64,000 bases of DNA, from contig NZ_CP063141.1 in NCBI RefSeq assembly GCF_014961315.1, forward strand, positions 2,232,001-2,296,000, written 5' to 3'. Made by a program: the position numbers and the translations under genes. Every line of letters starts with the position of its first letter. The first letter of the stretch is position 1. Origin of the DNA: Thermoflavifilum sp. GTDB taxonomy: Bacteria > Bacteroidota > Bacteroidia > Chitinophagales > Chitinophagaceae. Of the stretch, positions 27,983 to 35,832 are shown piece after piece. Under the pieces are notes generated by a model. The model searched no databases. It was not told the DNA's origin and saw only the letters and a list, made by a program, of their open reading frames with translations.

Positions 27983-29950
27983 ATGATGAAAAAACAATGG
28001 ATGCTGATGTTTGTCATGGGCTTGCTGATGCAGCAGGCCTTGGCTCAGGTGCGCCTGCCCCGGATCATCAGCGACGGCATGGTATTGCAACGCAACGATA
28101 GCGCGCGGATCTGGGGCTGGGCATCGCCACATGAACCGATTCGATTGATCTTTTTGCAGCATACCTATCAAACCCGGGCCGATGCTGAGGGACGTTGGCA
28201 GATCCGCCTGCGGCCAGCGCCGGCGGGTGGACCCTATGCTATGGAAATCGACGGGAAAAACCATATCACCCTGCATGATATCTATATCGGCGATGTATGG
28301 CTTTGCTCCGGCCAGTCGAATATGCAATTGCCCATGCGACGCGTGGAGCCGCGTTATGCCCATTTGATAGCACAGGTGCATCAGCCGGAGATCCGTCAGT
28401 TCCTGGTGCCCATGCAAATGAATTTTCAGCGTCCGGATACCGATCTTTCATCGGGCGTCTGGCTACCGGCAAACGACTGGACCGTACTGGACTTCAGCGC
28501 TACGGCTTATTTTTTTGCTCGAGCCCTGTATGAGAAATACCACGTGCCGATCGGGCTCATCAACGCCAGCGTGGGAGGCACACCCATCCAGGCCTGGATG
28601 AGCAGGGATGCGTTGCAGGACTTCCCGGAAGAGCTGAAGATAGCCGATCATTACGCCGATCCACAGGTTGTGGACAGCGTCATCCGCAAGAACTGGCAGC
28701 ATACCGTAAGCTGGATGGATCCGGCCTGGCAGAACGATAGCGGCTGGCAGGCCACACCACCCTGGTATGAAAAGCGCTCGCCGCAGGCTATGCATCTGTG
28801 GAAACCCGTGCGGGTGCCTGGATTCTGGAACGAGCCGCAGTGGAGCGATTTCTATGGCATCGTGTGGTTGAAAAAAACATTTACCATCCCCGCCGGGCTG
28901 CTGGCACGCTGGAAAAAACAACACGCACCCATCACCCTGTGGATGGGGCGGCTGGTGGATGCAGATTATACCTATTTGAACGGTGCTTTCGTGGGGAATA
29001 TCACCTATCAGTATCCTCCGCGCATCTATCCCGTGGCGGTCGACCTGCTGAAACCGGGTGAGAATGAAATCACCGTCAGGCTTATGCATCAGTCGGGCAT
29101 GCCCTGGGGATTTGTGCCTGATAAAACCTATGCCCTGGTGGCCGGCAACGACACGATCCCCTTGCGGGGAACCTGGTCTTACCGTGTGGGCGTGCGGATG
29201 CCTGCCATGCAGGGACAGGTATTCATTCAATACCAGCCCACCGGGCTTTTCAACGGCATGATCGCGCCCCTGTTGCCCTATACCATACGCGGCGCCATCT
29301 GGTATCAGGGTGAGTCCAATACGGCGCACCCGGAAAACTATGCTGACCTGTTCATGCATATGATCCGCGACTGGCGCGAGAAATGGCAGGAAGGCGATTT
29401 TCCCTTTCTGTTTGTACAACTACCCAACTATGGTTTTCCTACGAAGGATCCTAATCAGTGGAGCGGCTGGGCTTTGCTCAGGGCTGCCCAGGCCGAGGCT
29501 TTGCAGCTTCCCCATACCGGCATGGCCGTGACCATTGACATCGGCGAATGGAATGACGTGCATCCGCTCGATAAAAAAGATGTGGGCGATCGGCTGGCCC
29601 TGGCGGCGGAAAAGGTGGTGTTCGGCGTTAAAAACACCTCTCCCGGCCCGGAATGTGTGGGCATGGAGGTGAAAGATCATCATGCGGTGCTCACCTTCCG
29701 GAACGTGGGCAAAGGGCTCCAGGCAAAAGGCGGACAGGCCTTGCAAACATTTCAGATAGCAGGCAGCGACCACCATTTCGTGTGGGCTCAGGCACGCATC
29801 ATTTCCAGCAATCAGGTGGAGGTGTGGAATGATGCCATTGCCCGGCCGGTGGAGGTGCGCTATGCCTGGAGTGATAGTCCTGTTCATCCCAACCTGTACA
29901 ACAGCGATGGATTGCCCGCCATGCCTTTTCGAATTCGATTCAATCCCTGA
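27983..29950 (+). CDS. Sialate O-acetylesterase-type (SASA) esterase
   Basis: A 655-residue secreted SGNH-fold esterase, in this setting probably an acetylxylan esterase. A signal peptide ends at ALAQ (residue 22). The Ser nucleophile S112 is in the family motif CSGQSNMQLPM. A beta-sandwich jelly-roll insert (around residues 270-390, WLKKTFTIP to NEITVRL) interrupts the catalytic domain, as usual in this family. The block IWYQGESN and the Asp/His pair in EWNDVHPLDKKDVG complete the active site. It starts 10 nt after xylA and ends 2 nt before the CE15 gene. The substrate assignment comes from context; the family also contains enzymes acting on sialic acids. Confidence 0.88.
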   Translation: MMKKQWMLMFVMGLLMQQALAQVRLPRIISDGMVLQRNDSARIWGWASPHEPIRLIFLQHTYQTRADAEGRWQIRLRPAPAGGPYAMEIDGKNHITLHDIYIGDVWLCSGQSNMQLPMRRVEPRYAHLIAQVHQPEIRQFLVPMQMNFQRPDTDLSSGVWLPANDWTVLDFSATAYFFARALYEKYHVPIGLINASVGGTPIQAWMSRDALQDFPEELKIADHYADPQVVDSVIRKNWQHTVSWMDPAWQNDSGWQATPPWYEKRSPQAMHLWKPVRVPGFWNEPQWSDFYGIVWLKKTFTIPAGLLARWKKQHAPITLWMGRLVDADYTYLNGAFVGNITYQYPPRIYPVAVDLLKPGENEITVRLMHQSGMPWGFVPDKTYALVAGNDTIPLRGTWSYRVGVRMPAMQGQVFIQYQPTGLFNGMIAPLLPYTIRGAIWYQGESNTAHPENYADLFMHMIRDWREKWQEGDFPFLFVQLPNYGFPTKDPNQWSGWALLRAAQAEALQLPHTGMAVTIDIGEWNDVHPLDKKDVGDRLALAAEKVVFGVKNTSPGPECVGMEVKDHHAVLTFRNVGKGLQAKGGQALQTFQIAGSDHHFVWAQARIISSNQVEVWNDAIARPVEVRYAWSDSPVHPNLYNSDGLPAMPFRIRFNP

Positions 29951-29952
29951 TC

Positions 29953-31323
29953 ATGCGCATAAGGCAAATTCTCTGGTTAGGCATAGCTTTGCTCGGGTTG
30001 AACGCCCGGGCTCAACAGCAGGTAGACTCCGCCCTGCTGCGGCGTTACCGCCAGATGCAGGAGCAGATTCGCCTGGCATCGGAAAAAGATTATCGACTCA
30101 TGCTGGCTCAGCTGGGTATCGATTCCTTGCGGCCGGGTTATGATCCCAATCCGGGCTCGCAGCACCCGCCCAATACGGATGAGTCGAAGGCCAATCCCTA
30201 TACCCGCCTGCCCGATCCGTTGATCTGCAATGATGGTGAAAGAGTCACGACACCCGAACAATGGTGGCAGAAACGACGTCCGGAAATCGTGCACGATTTT
30301 GAAGCCTGTATTTACGGCCGTGTGCCCGCTCATACGCCGCCCGTGCACTGGCAGGTGGTGGAGGAAAAACACGATACGCTTTACAGGATACCCGTTGTGG
30401 TGCGGCATATCGTAGGGCATGTGGACAATAGTCTGGATACGGCTATTCATGTGGATATTCAGCTCACGCTCACCCTGCCCGCTCATATCACCCATCCGGT
30501 GCCGGTGATGATGGCGTTTGGCTTTGTGTTTCCACCCGGATTTCGCATGCCGGCCTTCATGCGCGATACATCAACGCCCTGGCAGCAGCTTGTTTTGCAG
30601 CAGGGTTGGGGATATGCCATCCTGGTGCCCACCAGCGTGCAGGACGACAATGGGGCCGGCCTCACCCGGGGCATCATCGGGCTGTGCAATCGGGGTAAGC
30701 CCCGTGAGCCCGACGACTGGGGAGCGCTGCGCGCGTGGGCCTGGGGCGCCAGCCGGGCTCTGGATTATCTGGAAACCGTGCCTGAGGTTAACGCACATGA
30801 GGTGGGGATTGAGGGCGTCTCACGCTATGGTAAGGCCGCTCTGGTGACGATGGCTTTCGATCAGCGTTTTGCCATCGGGTTGATTGGCTCGTCGGGCAAA
30901 GGCGGTGCCACGCTTTATCGACGCGACTTTGGAGAGGGGATCGGCAACCTGGCCAGCGTAGCCGAATATCACTGGTTTTGCGGCAATTTTTTGAAATATG
31001 ATGGTCCATTAACCGCTAACGATCTGCCCGTAGATGCCCATGAACTCATCGCCCTCTGTGCACCACGACCGGTATTCATCAGCGAGGGATCGCCTGAAGT
31101 GGAGGGAAACTGGGTGGATGATCGCGGACAGTTTATGGCCGAGGTGGCAGCCGGCCCGGTGTATCGTTTGTTAGGCAAAAAAGACCTGGGCACAACGGAA
31201 ATGCCGCCCATCGGTACAGCACTCATCAGCGGTGACCTGGCCTTTCGTCAACATTTCGGCGGACATACCGACGGGCCCAACTGGTCTTATTTTATTGCTT
31301 TTGCCAGGAAATATTTTCATTGA
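29953..31323 (+). CDS. CE15 glucuronoyl (methyl)esterase
   Basis: A 456-residue alpha/beta-hydrolase secreted through a signal peptide ending at ARAQ. CE15 enzymes split the ester between 4-O-methyl-glucuronate of xylan and lignin alcohols. The Ser nucleophile is S290 in GIEGVSRYGKAALV (family consensus GxSRxGK), and a late catalytic His lies in QHFGGHTDGPNW. TRGIIGLCNRG and DWGALRAWAWGASRALDYLE are also typical of the bacterial group. It overlaps functionally with GH115 and GH30_8, which handle the same glucuronate. Spacing of 2 nt to the previous gene argues for coupled translation. Confidence 0.9.
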   Translation: MRIRQILWLGIALLGLNARAQQQVDSALLRRYRQMQEQIRLASEKDYRLMLAQLGIDSLRPGYDPNPGSQHPPNTDESKANPYTRLPDPLICNDGERVTTPEQWWQKRRPEIVHDFEACIYGRVPAHTPPVHWQVVEEKHDTLYRIPVVVRHIVGHVDNSLDTAIHVDIQLTLTLPAHITHPVPVMMAFGFVFPPGFRMPAFMRDTSTPWQQLVLQQGWGYAILVPTSVQDDNGAGLTRGIIGLCNRGKPREPDDWGALRAWAWGASRALDYLETVPEVNAHEVGIEGVSRYGKAALVTMAFDQRFAIGLIGSSGKGGATLYRRDFGEGIGNLASVAEYHWFCGNFLKYDGPLTANDLPVDAHELIALCAPRPVFISEGSPEVEGNWVDDRGQFMAEVAAGPVYRLLGKKDLGTTEMPPIGTALISGDLAFRQHFGGHTDGPNWSYFIAFARKYFH

Positions 31324-31454
31324 GATGCTCCTGTCCCGCGGCCTCAGGCTGCATGGATGAAGCATCTGAAAATGCACCTGCATACCGATTGGCTTGATGT
31401 GAAAAAGTCCCTGGTTCCTTTACATCGGATTTTATTGATTCAAAATAAATAGCC

Positions 31455-34328
31455 ATGAACCGCGTAAGAAAAGGCTCAACAGGTATCGGATGGATATTTA
31501 TCTTGTTGTTGTATGTTGCACAAGCGCATGCACAGTATCATATTTTCACCGGGCGGGAACCCGGAGCTTTTCGGATTGCCGATGCCCGGCATGTATGCCA
31601 TATTTACGTGGATACGGCTGAAGATTTTCTGGTGCGTAAGGTGGCGCTGTGGTTACAGGGAGATATTGAAAAAGTTACGGGTAAAAAGCCGGAATTGATT
31701 CATGACATCCGTGAGGCTCGTGGAAACCTCATCATCCTGGGATCGCTGGCACATTCAGCGGCCGTGCAATCGCTGATCAAACGTCAGCTGTTCAATGATC
31801 AGCCGATTCGTCATCACTGGGAGGCTTTTCAGGTGCATTTGCTGTCGCATCCTTTTCCACATGTAGCGCAGGCACTGGTGATTGCAGGCGGCGACAGAAG
31901 AGGCACGGCTTATGGCGCCCTCACGCTCTCACGAAGCATAGGCGTTTCGCCGTGGTACTGGTGGGCCGATGTGCCGGTGAAACATCATCCCGTGTTGTAT
32001 GTGCGGCTACAAGCCCCTCTGGTTGACTCGCCCCGGGTGAAGTATCGAGGTATTTTCCTGAATGATGAAGCTCCGGCGCTTTCCGGATGGGTACATGAAA
32101 AATTTGGCAACTTCAATCATGAGTTTTATGAAAAAGTGTTCGAGCTCATCTTGCGGCTTCGGGGCAATTATCTATGGCCGGCAATGTGGGCCAATGCTTT
32201 TAATCTTGACGATACCTTAAACCCCATCGTGGCCAATCAATATGGCATCGTGATGGGCACTTCCCATCATGAGCCCATGATGCGATCCCAGCAGGAGTGG
32301 ATACGCCTGGGACATGGGCCCTGGAATTATCAAACCAACGACAGCGTGTTGCGCGCATTCTGGCGTCAGGGTATTGAACACATGGATCATCATGAAAGCA
32401 TCGTAACCATCGGCATGCGGGGCAATGGCGATATGCCGATGAGCGACACGGCCAATATTGCCCTGCTGGAAAAAATTGTGCACGACCAGCGGCAGATTAT
32501 TGCGGAAGTAACCGGCAAGCCGGCTGCTGAAACACCGCAGGTATGGGCTTTATACAAAGAAGTGCAGGAATATTATGATCGGGGCATGCGGGTTCCCGAC
32601 GATGTCACCCTGTTGTTTTCCGACGACAACTGGGGAAATATTCGTCGGCTTCCTGAATTAAAAGACAGCAATCGGCTGGGAGGATATGGCGTTTACTATC
32701 ATTTTGATTACGTCGGCGATCCCCGTAATTACAAATGGCTTAACACCAACCAGATCGAGCGGGTATGGGAACAAATGCACCTCGCCTATGCCTATCATGC
32801 TCGTCGCATCTGGATTGTGAATGTAGGCGATTTGAAACCCATGGAATTTCCCATCAGCTTTTTTCTGGATTATGCCTGGAATCCCGATCGGTGGCCGGCT
32901 TCCAGTCTACCCGATTATTATCGGCAATGGGCCGCTGAACAGTTTAACGACAGCCTGGCCGCTCCTGTAGCTTATTTTCTGGCGCAATACACCAAATTCA
33001 ATTCCCGGAGAAAACCCGAATTACTCACCCCATTCACTTACAGCCTGACGCATGATCAGGAGGCCGACCGGGTGGTATGCGATTATCAGCGGCTGGCCGA
33101 CAGTGCACAGTGGGTGTACCGGCGACTCGACAGTGCTTATCGGGATGCTTATTACCAGCTGGTGCTATATCCCATTCTGGCCTGCGCCAATTTGAACAAG
33201 CTGTATGTGACGGTGGGGAAAAACCGCCTCTATGCCTTGCAGGGCAGAGCCGCAACGAATGCCCTGGCCGACAGCGCACGCGTGCTCTACGTACGCGACA
33301 GCCTCCTGTCGTATACCTATAACCATGTGATGGCGCATGGTAAATGGAATCACATGATGGATCAGTCGCATATCGGATATATTTACTGGCAGGAACCGGG
33401 AAGAAATTATATGCCCATCACGGCCCGGGTGGAATTGCCGGATCGGGCGGAAATGGCTGTGAGCGTGGCTGATGGTCCATCGTTTGATCCCGAAGATCAG
33501 CAAACAATTTTCTACCTGCCCGTCTGTTCGCCGTTTCAAACCGATACACCCGTTTATTTCGATATCTATAACAAGGGATTACGTTCATTCACCTACCGCA
33601 TCCTGCACCGCCCGGCACCCTGGGTGATGCTTTCCGATACGGCCGGCACCGTTCACGACCAGCAGCGCATCACCGTGCACATCCGCTGGCCTCAGGCACC
33701 CCGTGGCACCGACACCCTCTGGCTGCATATATTGGCTTCCACGCATCAACATATCCAGGTCGGACTGATCACGTTTCTCCCCGATACCCTTGCATTGCGG
33801 GGGCGCCATGGCTTTGTGGAAAGCAATGGCTACGTGTCAATCGAAGCACCGCATGCCACGCGCATCGTCAACGACGCACAGGTGCACTGGATCGAGATCC
33901 CCAACCTGGGGCGTACCACTTCAGCCATGACCATCATGCCGGTAACGGCCTCCCCACGGGTAGCCAGCAACCAGCAGGCGCATCTGGAATATGATGTTTA
34001 TACCTTCGATACCGGAAAAGCCGTAATCACGGTCTATCTTTCTCCCACCTTACCTTTTCATCGCCGGGGTCTGCGCTATGCCATCGGAATGGATGATGAA
34101 ACCCCTCAGGTGGTGGATATTCATGCCGATCGCTCGGAAAGCGCCTGGGCCGAGCAGGTAAGCGATAATATCAATATCCAGAACACCATCCATCACATTC
34201 ATCAACCCGGCTGGCATGTGTTGAAGTTCTGGGCTATTGATCCCGGCATCGTATTGCAAAAGATTGTGGTGAATATGGGAGGGGTGAAATCCACCTATCT
34301 GGGGCCGCCCGAAAGCTACCGGCAATAA
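31455..34328 (+). CDS. GH115 xylan alpha-1,2-glucuronidase
   Basis: A 957-residue secreted enzyme that removes (4-O-methyl)-glucuronic acid from xylan, including internal residues. A signal peptide ends near AHAQ. The N-terminal domain (DARHVCHIYVDTAEDFLVRK) is followed by the TIM barrel with RVKYRGIFLNDEAPALSGW, LRGNYLWPAMWANAFN, GTSHHEPMMRSQQEW and LLFSDDNWGNIRRLP. The C-terminal half holds beta-sandwich domains seen in complete GH115 proteins. The 131-nt gap before it contains no obvious promoter, so it probably ends the xylan operon. Confidence 0.93.
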   Translation: MNRVRKGSTGIGWIFILLLYVAQAHAQYHIFTGREPGAFRIADARHVCHIYVDTAEDFLVRKVALWLQGDIEKVTGKKPELIHDIREARGNLIILGSLAHSAAVQSLIKRQLFNDQPIRHHWEAFQVHLLSHPFPHVAQALVIAGGDRRGTAYGALTLSRSIGVSPWYWWADVPVKHHPVLYVRLQAPLVDSPRVKYRGIFLNDEAPALSGWVHEKFGNFNHEFYEKVFELILRLRGNYLWPAMWANAFNLDDTLNPIVANQYGIVMGTSHHEPMMRSQQEWIRLGHGPWNYQTNDSVLRAFWRQGIEHMDHHESIVTIGMRGNGDMPMSDTANIALLEKIVHDQRQIIAEVTGKPAAETPQVWALYKEVQEYYDRGMRVPDDVTLLFSDDNWGNIRRLPELKDSNRLGGYGVYYHFDYVGDPRNYKWLNTNQIERVWEQMHLAYAYHARRIWIVNVGDLKPMEFPISFFLDYAWNPDRWPASSLPDYYRQWAAEQFNDSLAAPVAYFLAQYTKFNSRRKPELLTPFTYSLTHDQEADRVVCDYQRLADSAQWVYRRLDSAYRDAYYQLVLYPILACANLNKLYVTVGKNRLYALQGRAATNALADSARVLYVRDSLLSYTYNHVMAHGKWNHMMDQSHIGYIYWQEPGRNYMPITARVELPDRAEMAVSVADGPSFDPEDQQTIFYLPVCSPFQTDTPVYFDIYNKGLRSFTYRILHRPAPWVMLSDTAGTVHDQQRITVHIRWPQAPRGTDTLWLHILASTHQHIQVGLITFLPDTLALRGRHGFVESNGYVSIEAPHATRIVNDAQVHWIEIPNLGRTTSAMTIMPVTASPRVASNQQAHLEYDVYTFDTGKAVITVYLSPTLPFHRRGLRYAIGMDDETPQVVDIHADRSESAWAEQVSDNINIQNTIHHIHQPGWHVLKFWAIDPGIVLQKIVVNMGGVKSTYLGPPESYRQ

Positions 34329-34399
34329 TGGAAATGCATGATGGAAGCCATGTATCGTGACGGTAAAATATGTATTTTGCCGCCTAAATCAGCACAGCT

Positions 34400-34936
34400 A
34401 TGGCAAATAATGTGGGCATAGGCACCCGCGTCAAACATCCGACCTATGGCGAAGGTGTTATCTTCAAACAGGATCTGGTGTATTATCATATCATGTTTCC
34501 CGGCAGGGGAGCGGTGGAGATTGCCAGGAACTATGACGGATTAGAGGTAATTGAAGCTGTGAATCAGGACGAATCTTACATCACGCGTGAATATCTGGAA
34601 AACATTATCCGCCAGGCCATCGAAGAATATACCGATATCACGCCCCATGTACCGATGGGCAACAAATGGATCAAAGGCAAGCTGATTTTACAACCTTCCG
34701 ATGAACAATTAAAGCCCAAAGAAATACCCATTGAAGTGTTTTTTCATAAAATCGTGATGTTGCGTGATCGCCTGCGTGTACTGGAGCAGAAAATCAATAG
34801 TCATAAAGGATTGAGTGAAGAAGAAAAAATCGATCTGCAGCAATACATCACCCGTTGTTATGGCTCGCTGACGACGTTCAATGTATTGTTTCGCGATAAG
34901 AAAGATTGGTTTGTAGGTGAAGGCGATGGAACCTGA
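34400..34936 (+). CDS. Conserved hypothetical protein with CarD/UvrD-tail-like N-terminus
   Basis: A 178-residue cytoplasmic protein I cannot assign to a named function. The first ~50 residues include GTRVKHPTYGEGVIF, a beta-hairpin motif resembling the SH3/Tudor-like domains at the UvrD C-terminus and in CarD that contact RNA polymerase. The rest is charged and helical (around residues 100-150, KIVMLRDRLRVLEQKINSHKG). It lacks a signal peptide. It follows GH115 by 71 nt on the same strand but looks like a housekeeping or regulatory protein rather than part of the xylan set. A role in transcription or repair is speculative. Confidence 0.7.
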   Translation: MANNVGIGTRVKHPTYGEGVIFKQDLVYYHIMFPGRGAVEIARNYDGLEVIEAVNQDESYITREYLENIIRQAIEEYTDITPHVPMGNKWIKGKLILQPSDEQLKPKEIPIEVFFHKIVMLRDRLRVLEQKINSHKGLSEEEKIDLQQYITRCYGSLTTFNVLFRDKKDWFVGEGDGT

Positions 34937-35058
34937 ACTTGTTCAGGTATGTGGTAATGTAATCATTTCACGATTCAACTTCTCATCACCTGCATAGTAA
35001 AGCCTGCCTGTACGAGGTTTGTACTCTTCAAACCTATCGTTAAGAGACACAAAATTTT

Positions 35059-35090
35059 TTTGGTAGCTAAAAAGCGGTTCTCTAATTTTG
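35059..35090 (+). promoter_or_regulatory. Strong promoter of the exopolysaccharide cluster
   Basis: TTTG (35059-35062), a 20-nt spacer and TAATTTTG (35083-35090) match the Bacteroidota consensus without a mismatch. Transcription would start near 35096, about 120 nt before the regulator gene's preferred start. Confidence 0.8.
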
Positions 35091-35100
35091 GCGCAAGATT

Positions 35101-35143
35101 GAGTAAGTAAATTACTCGTTGTCAGTTCACTGCTGTGACTGAC
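35101..35143 (+). promoter_or_regulatory. Two-hairpin leader of the EPS transcript
   Basis: The predicted 5' leader holds two adjacent hairpins: GAGTAA (35101-35106)/TTACTC (35112-35117), and GTCAGTTCAC (35121-35130)/GTGACTGAC (35135-35143) with one bulged base. They begin within 10 nt of the predicted transcription start. They may control elongation or RNA stability; no T-tract terminator is seen. Confidence 0.45.
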
Positions 35144-35215
35144 GTGGCGAAGCATTCCATAGGCGCTTGCCATACAACGCTCATTCGGTTTATTTATTTT
35201 ATTGGTTGGTTTGCC

Positions 35216-35752
35216 TTGTTAGATTCTTTTATTTCATCACAAACACGGCTCAAGCTATTGTTGCGTTTATTTCTCAATCCTGCTTCCCGTGCTTATTTAC
35301 GGGGAATGGCCGAAGAATTTCATCAGAGTACCAATGCCATTCGTATCGAACTCAACCGTTTTGAAGAAGCGGGGATGCTGGTTTCAGAAAATCAGGGCAA
35401 TAAAAAAATATATCGCGCGAATACCGATCATCCGCTTTATCCTGATATCCGGAATATTCTGATGAAATATGTGGGGCTTGATCAGGTGTTGAAAGAGGTC
35501 ATAGAGCGACTGGGCCGATTAGAAAAAGTATATCTAACGGGCGATTATGCATCGGGTAAAGATTCCGGTATTATCGATCTGATATTTGTGGGAAAAATGG
35601 ATAAGAGCTATTTGGTGAAATTGATTGATAAGGCCGAAAAATTGATTCATCGGAAGATCCGATTTTTGAGTTATGATGTGGATGAATGGAAGCAAAACCA
35701 TCGTTCCCTTCTTGATCAGGAAAAATTTCTGCTGCTCTGGGAGAAAGAATGA
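35216..35752 (+). CDS. Winged-helix regulator with nucleotidyltransferase-like domain
   Basis: A protein of about 178 residues that often heads Bacteroidota polysaccharide loci. An ArsR-like winged helix (TRLKLLLRLFLNPASRAYL, then GMAEEFHQSTNAIRIELNRFEEAGML) is followed by a small domain similar to nucleotidyltransferase folds (VYLTGDYASGKDSGIIDLIFVG). I chose TTG 35216 because relatives begin at the equivalent of MLDSFISSQTRLKLL. The GTG at 35135 would lie inside a leader hairpin and add a hydrophobic N-terminus unlike the family. It is the first gene behind the EPS promoter and probably controls the cluster; its ligand is unknown. Confidence 0.75.
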   Translation: MLDSFISSQTRLKLLLRLFLNPASRAYLRGMAEEFHQSTNAIRIELNRFEEAGMLVSENQGNKKIYRANTDHPLYPDIRNILMKYVGLDQVLKEVIERLGRLEKVYLTGDYASGKDSGIIDLIFVGKMDKSYLVKLIDKAEKLIHRKIRFLSYDVDEWKQNHRSLLDQEKFLLLWEKE

Positions 35753-35832
35753 AGAAGATGGTTTGTTCAGGATAAAGAAAAAGTTTAAAAAAGCCGATTC
35801 AAACTTTTGTTCATCAGTTAAAACACATATTC

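Noticed and set aside
28463-29419. 318-codon minus-strand frame
   Set aside because: It lies wholly inside the SASA esterase gene, and its product is His/Pro/Arg-rich without a domain; an antisense shadow of GC-rich DNA.
35135-35215. GTG start at 35135 for the winged-helix regulator
   Set aside because: It lies within a leader hairpin and gives a hydrophobic N-terminus not expected for the family; TTG 35216 fits the domain start.
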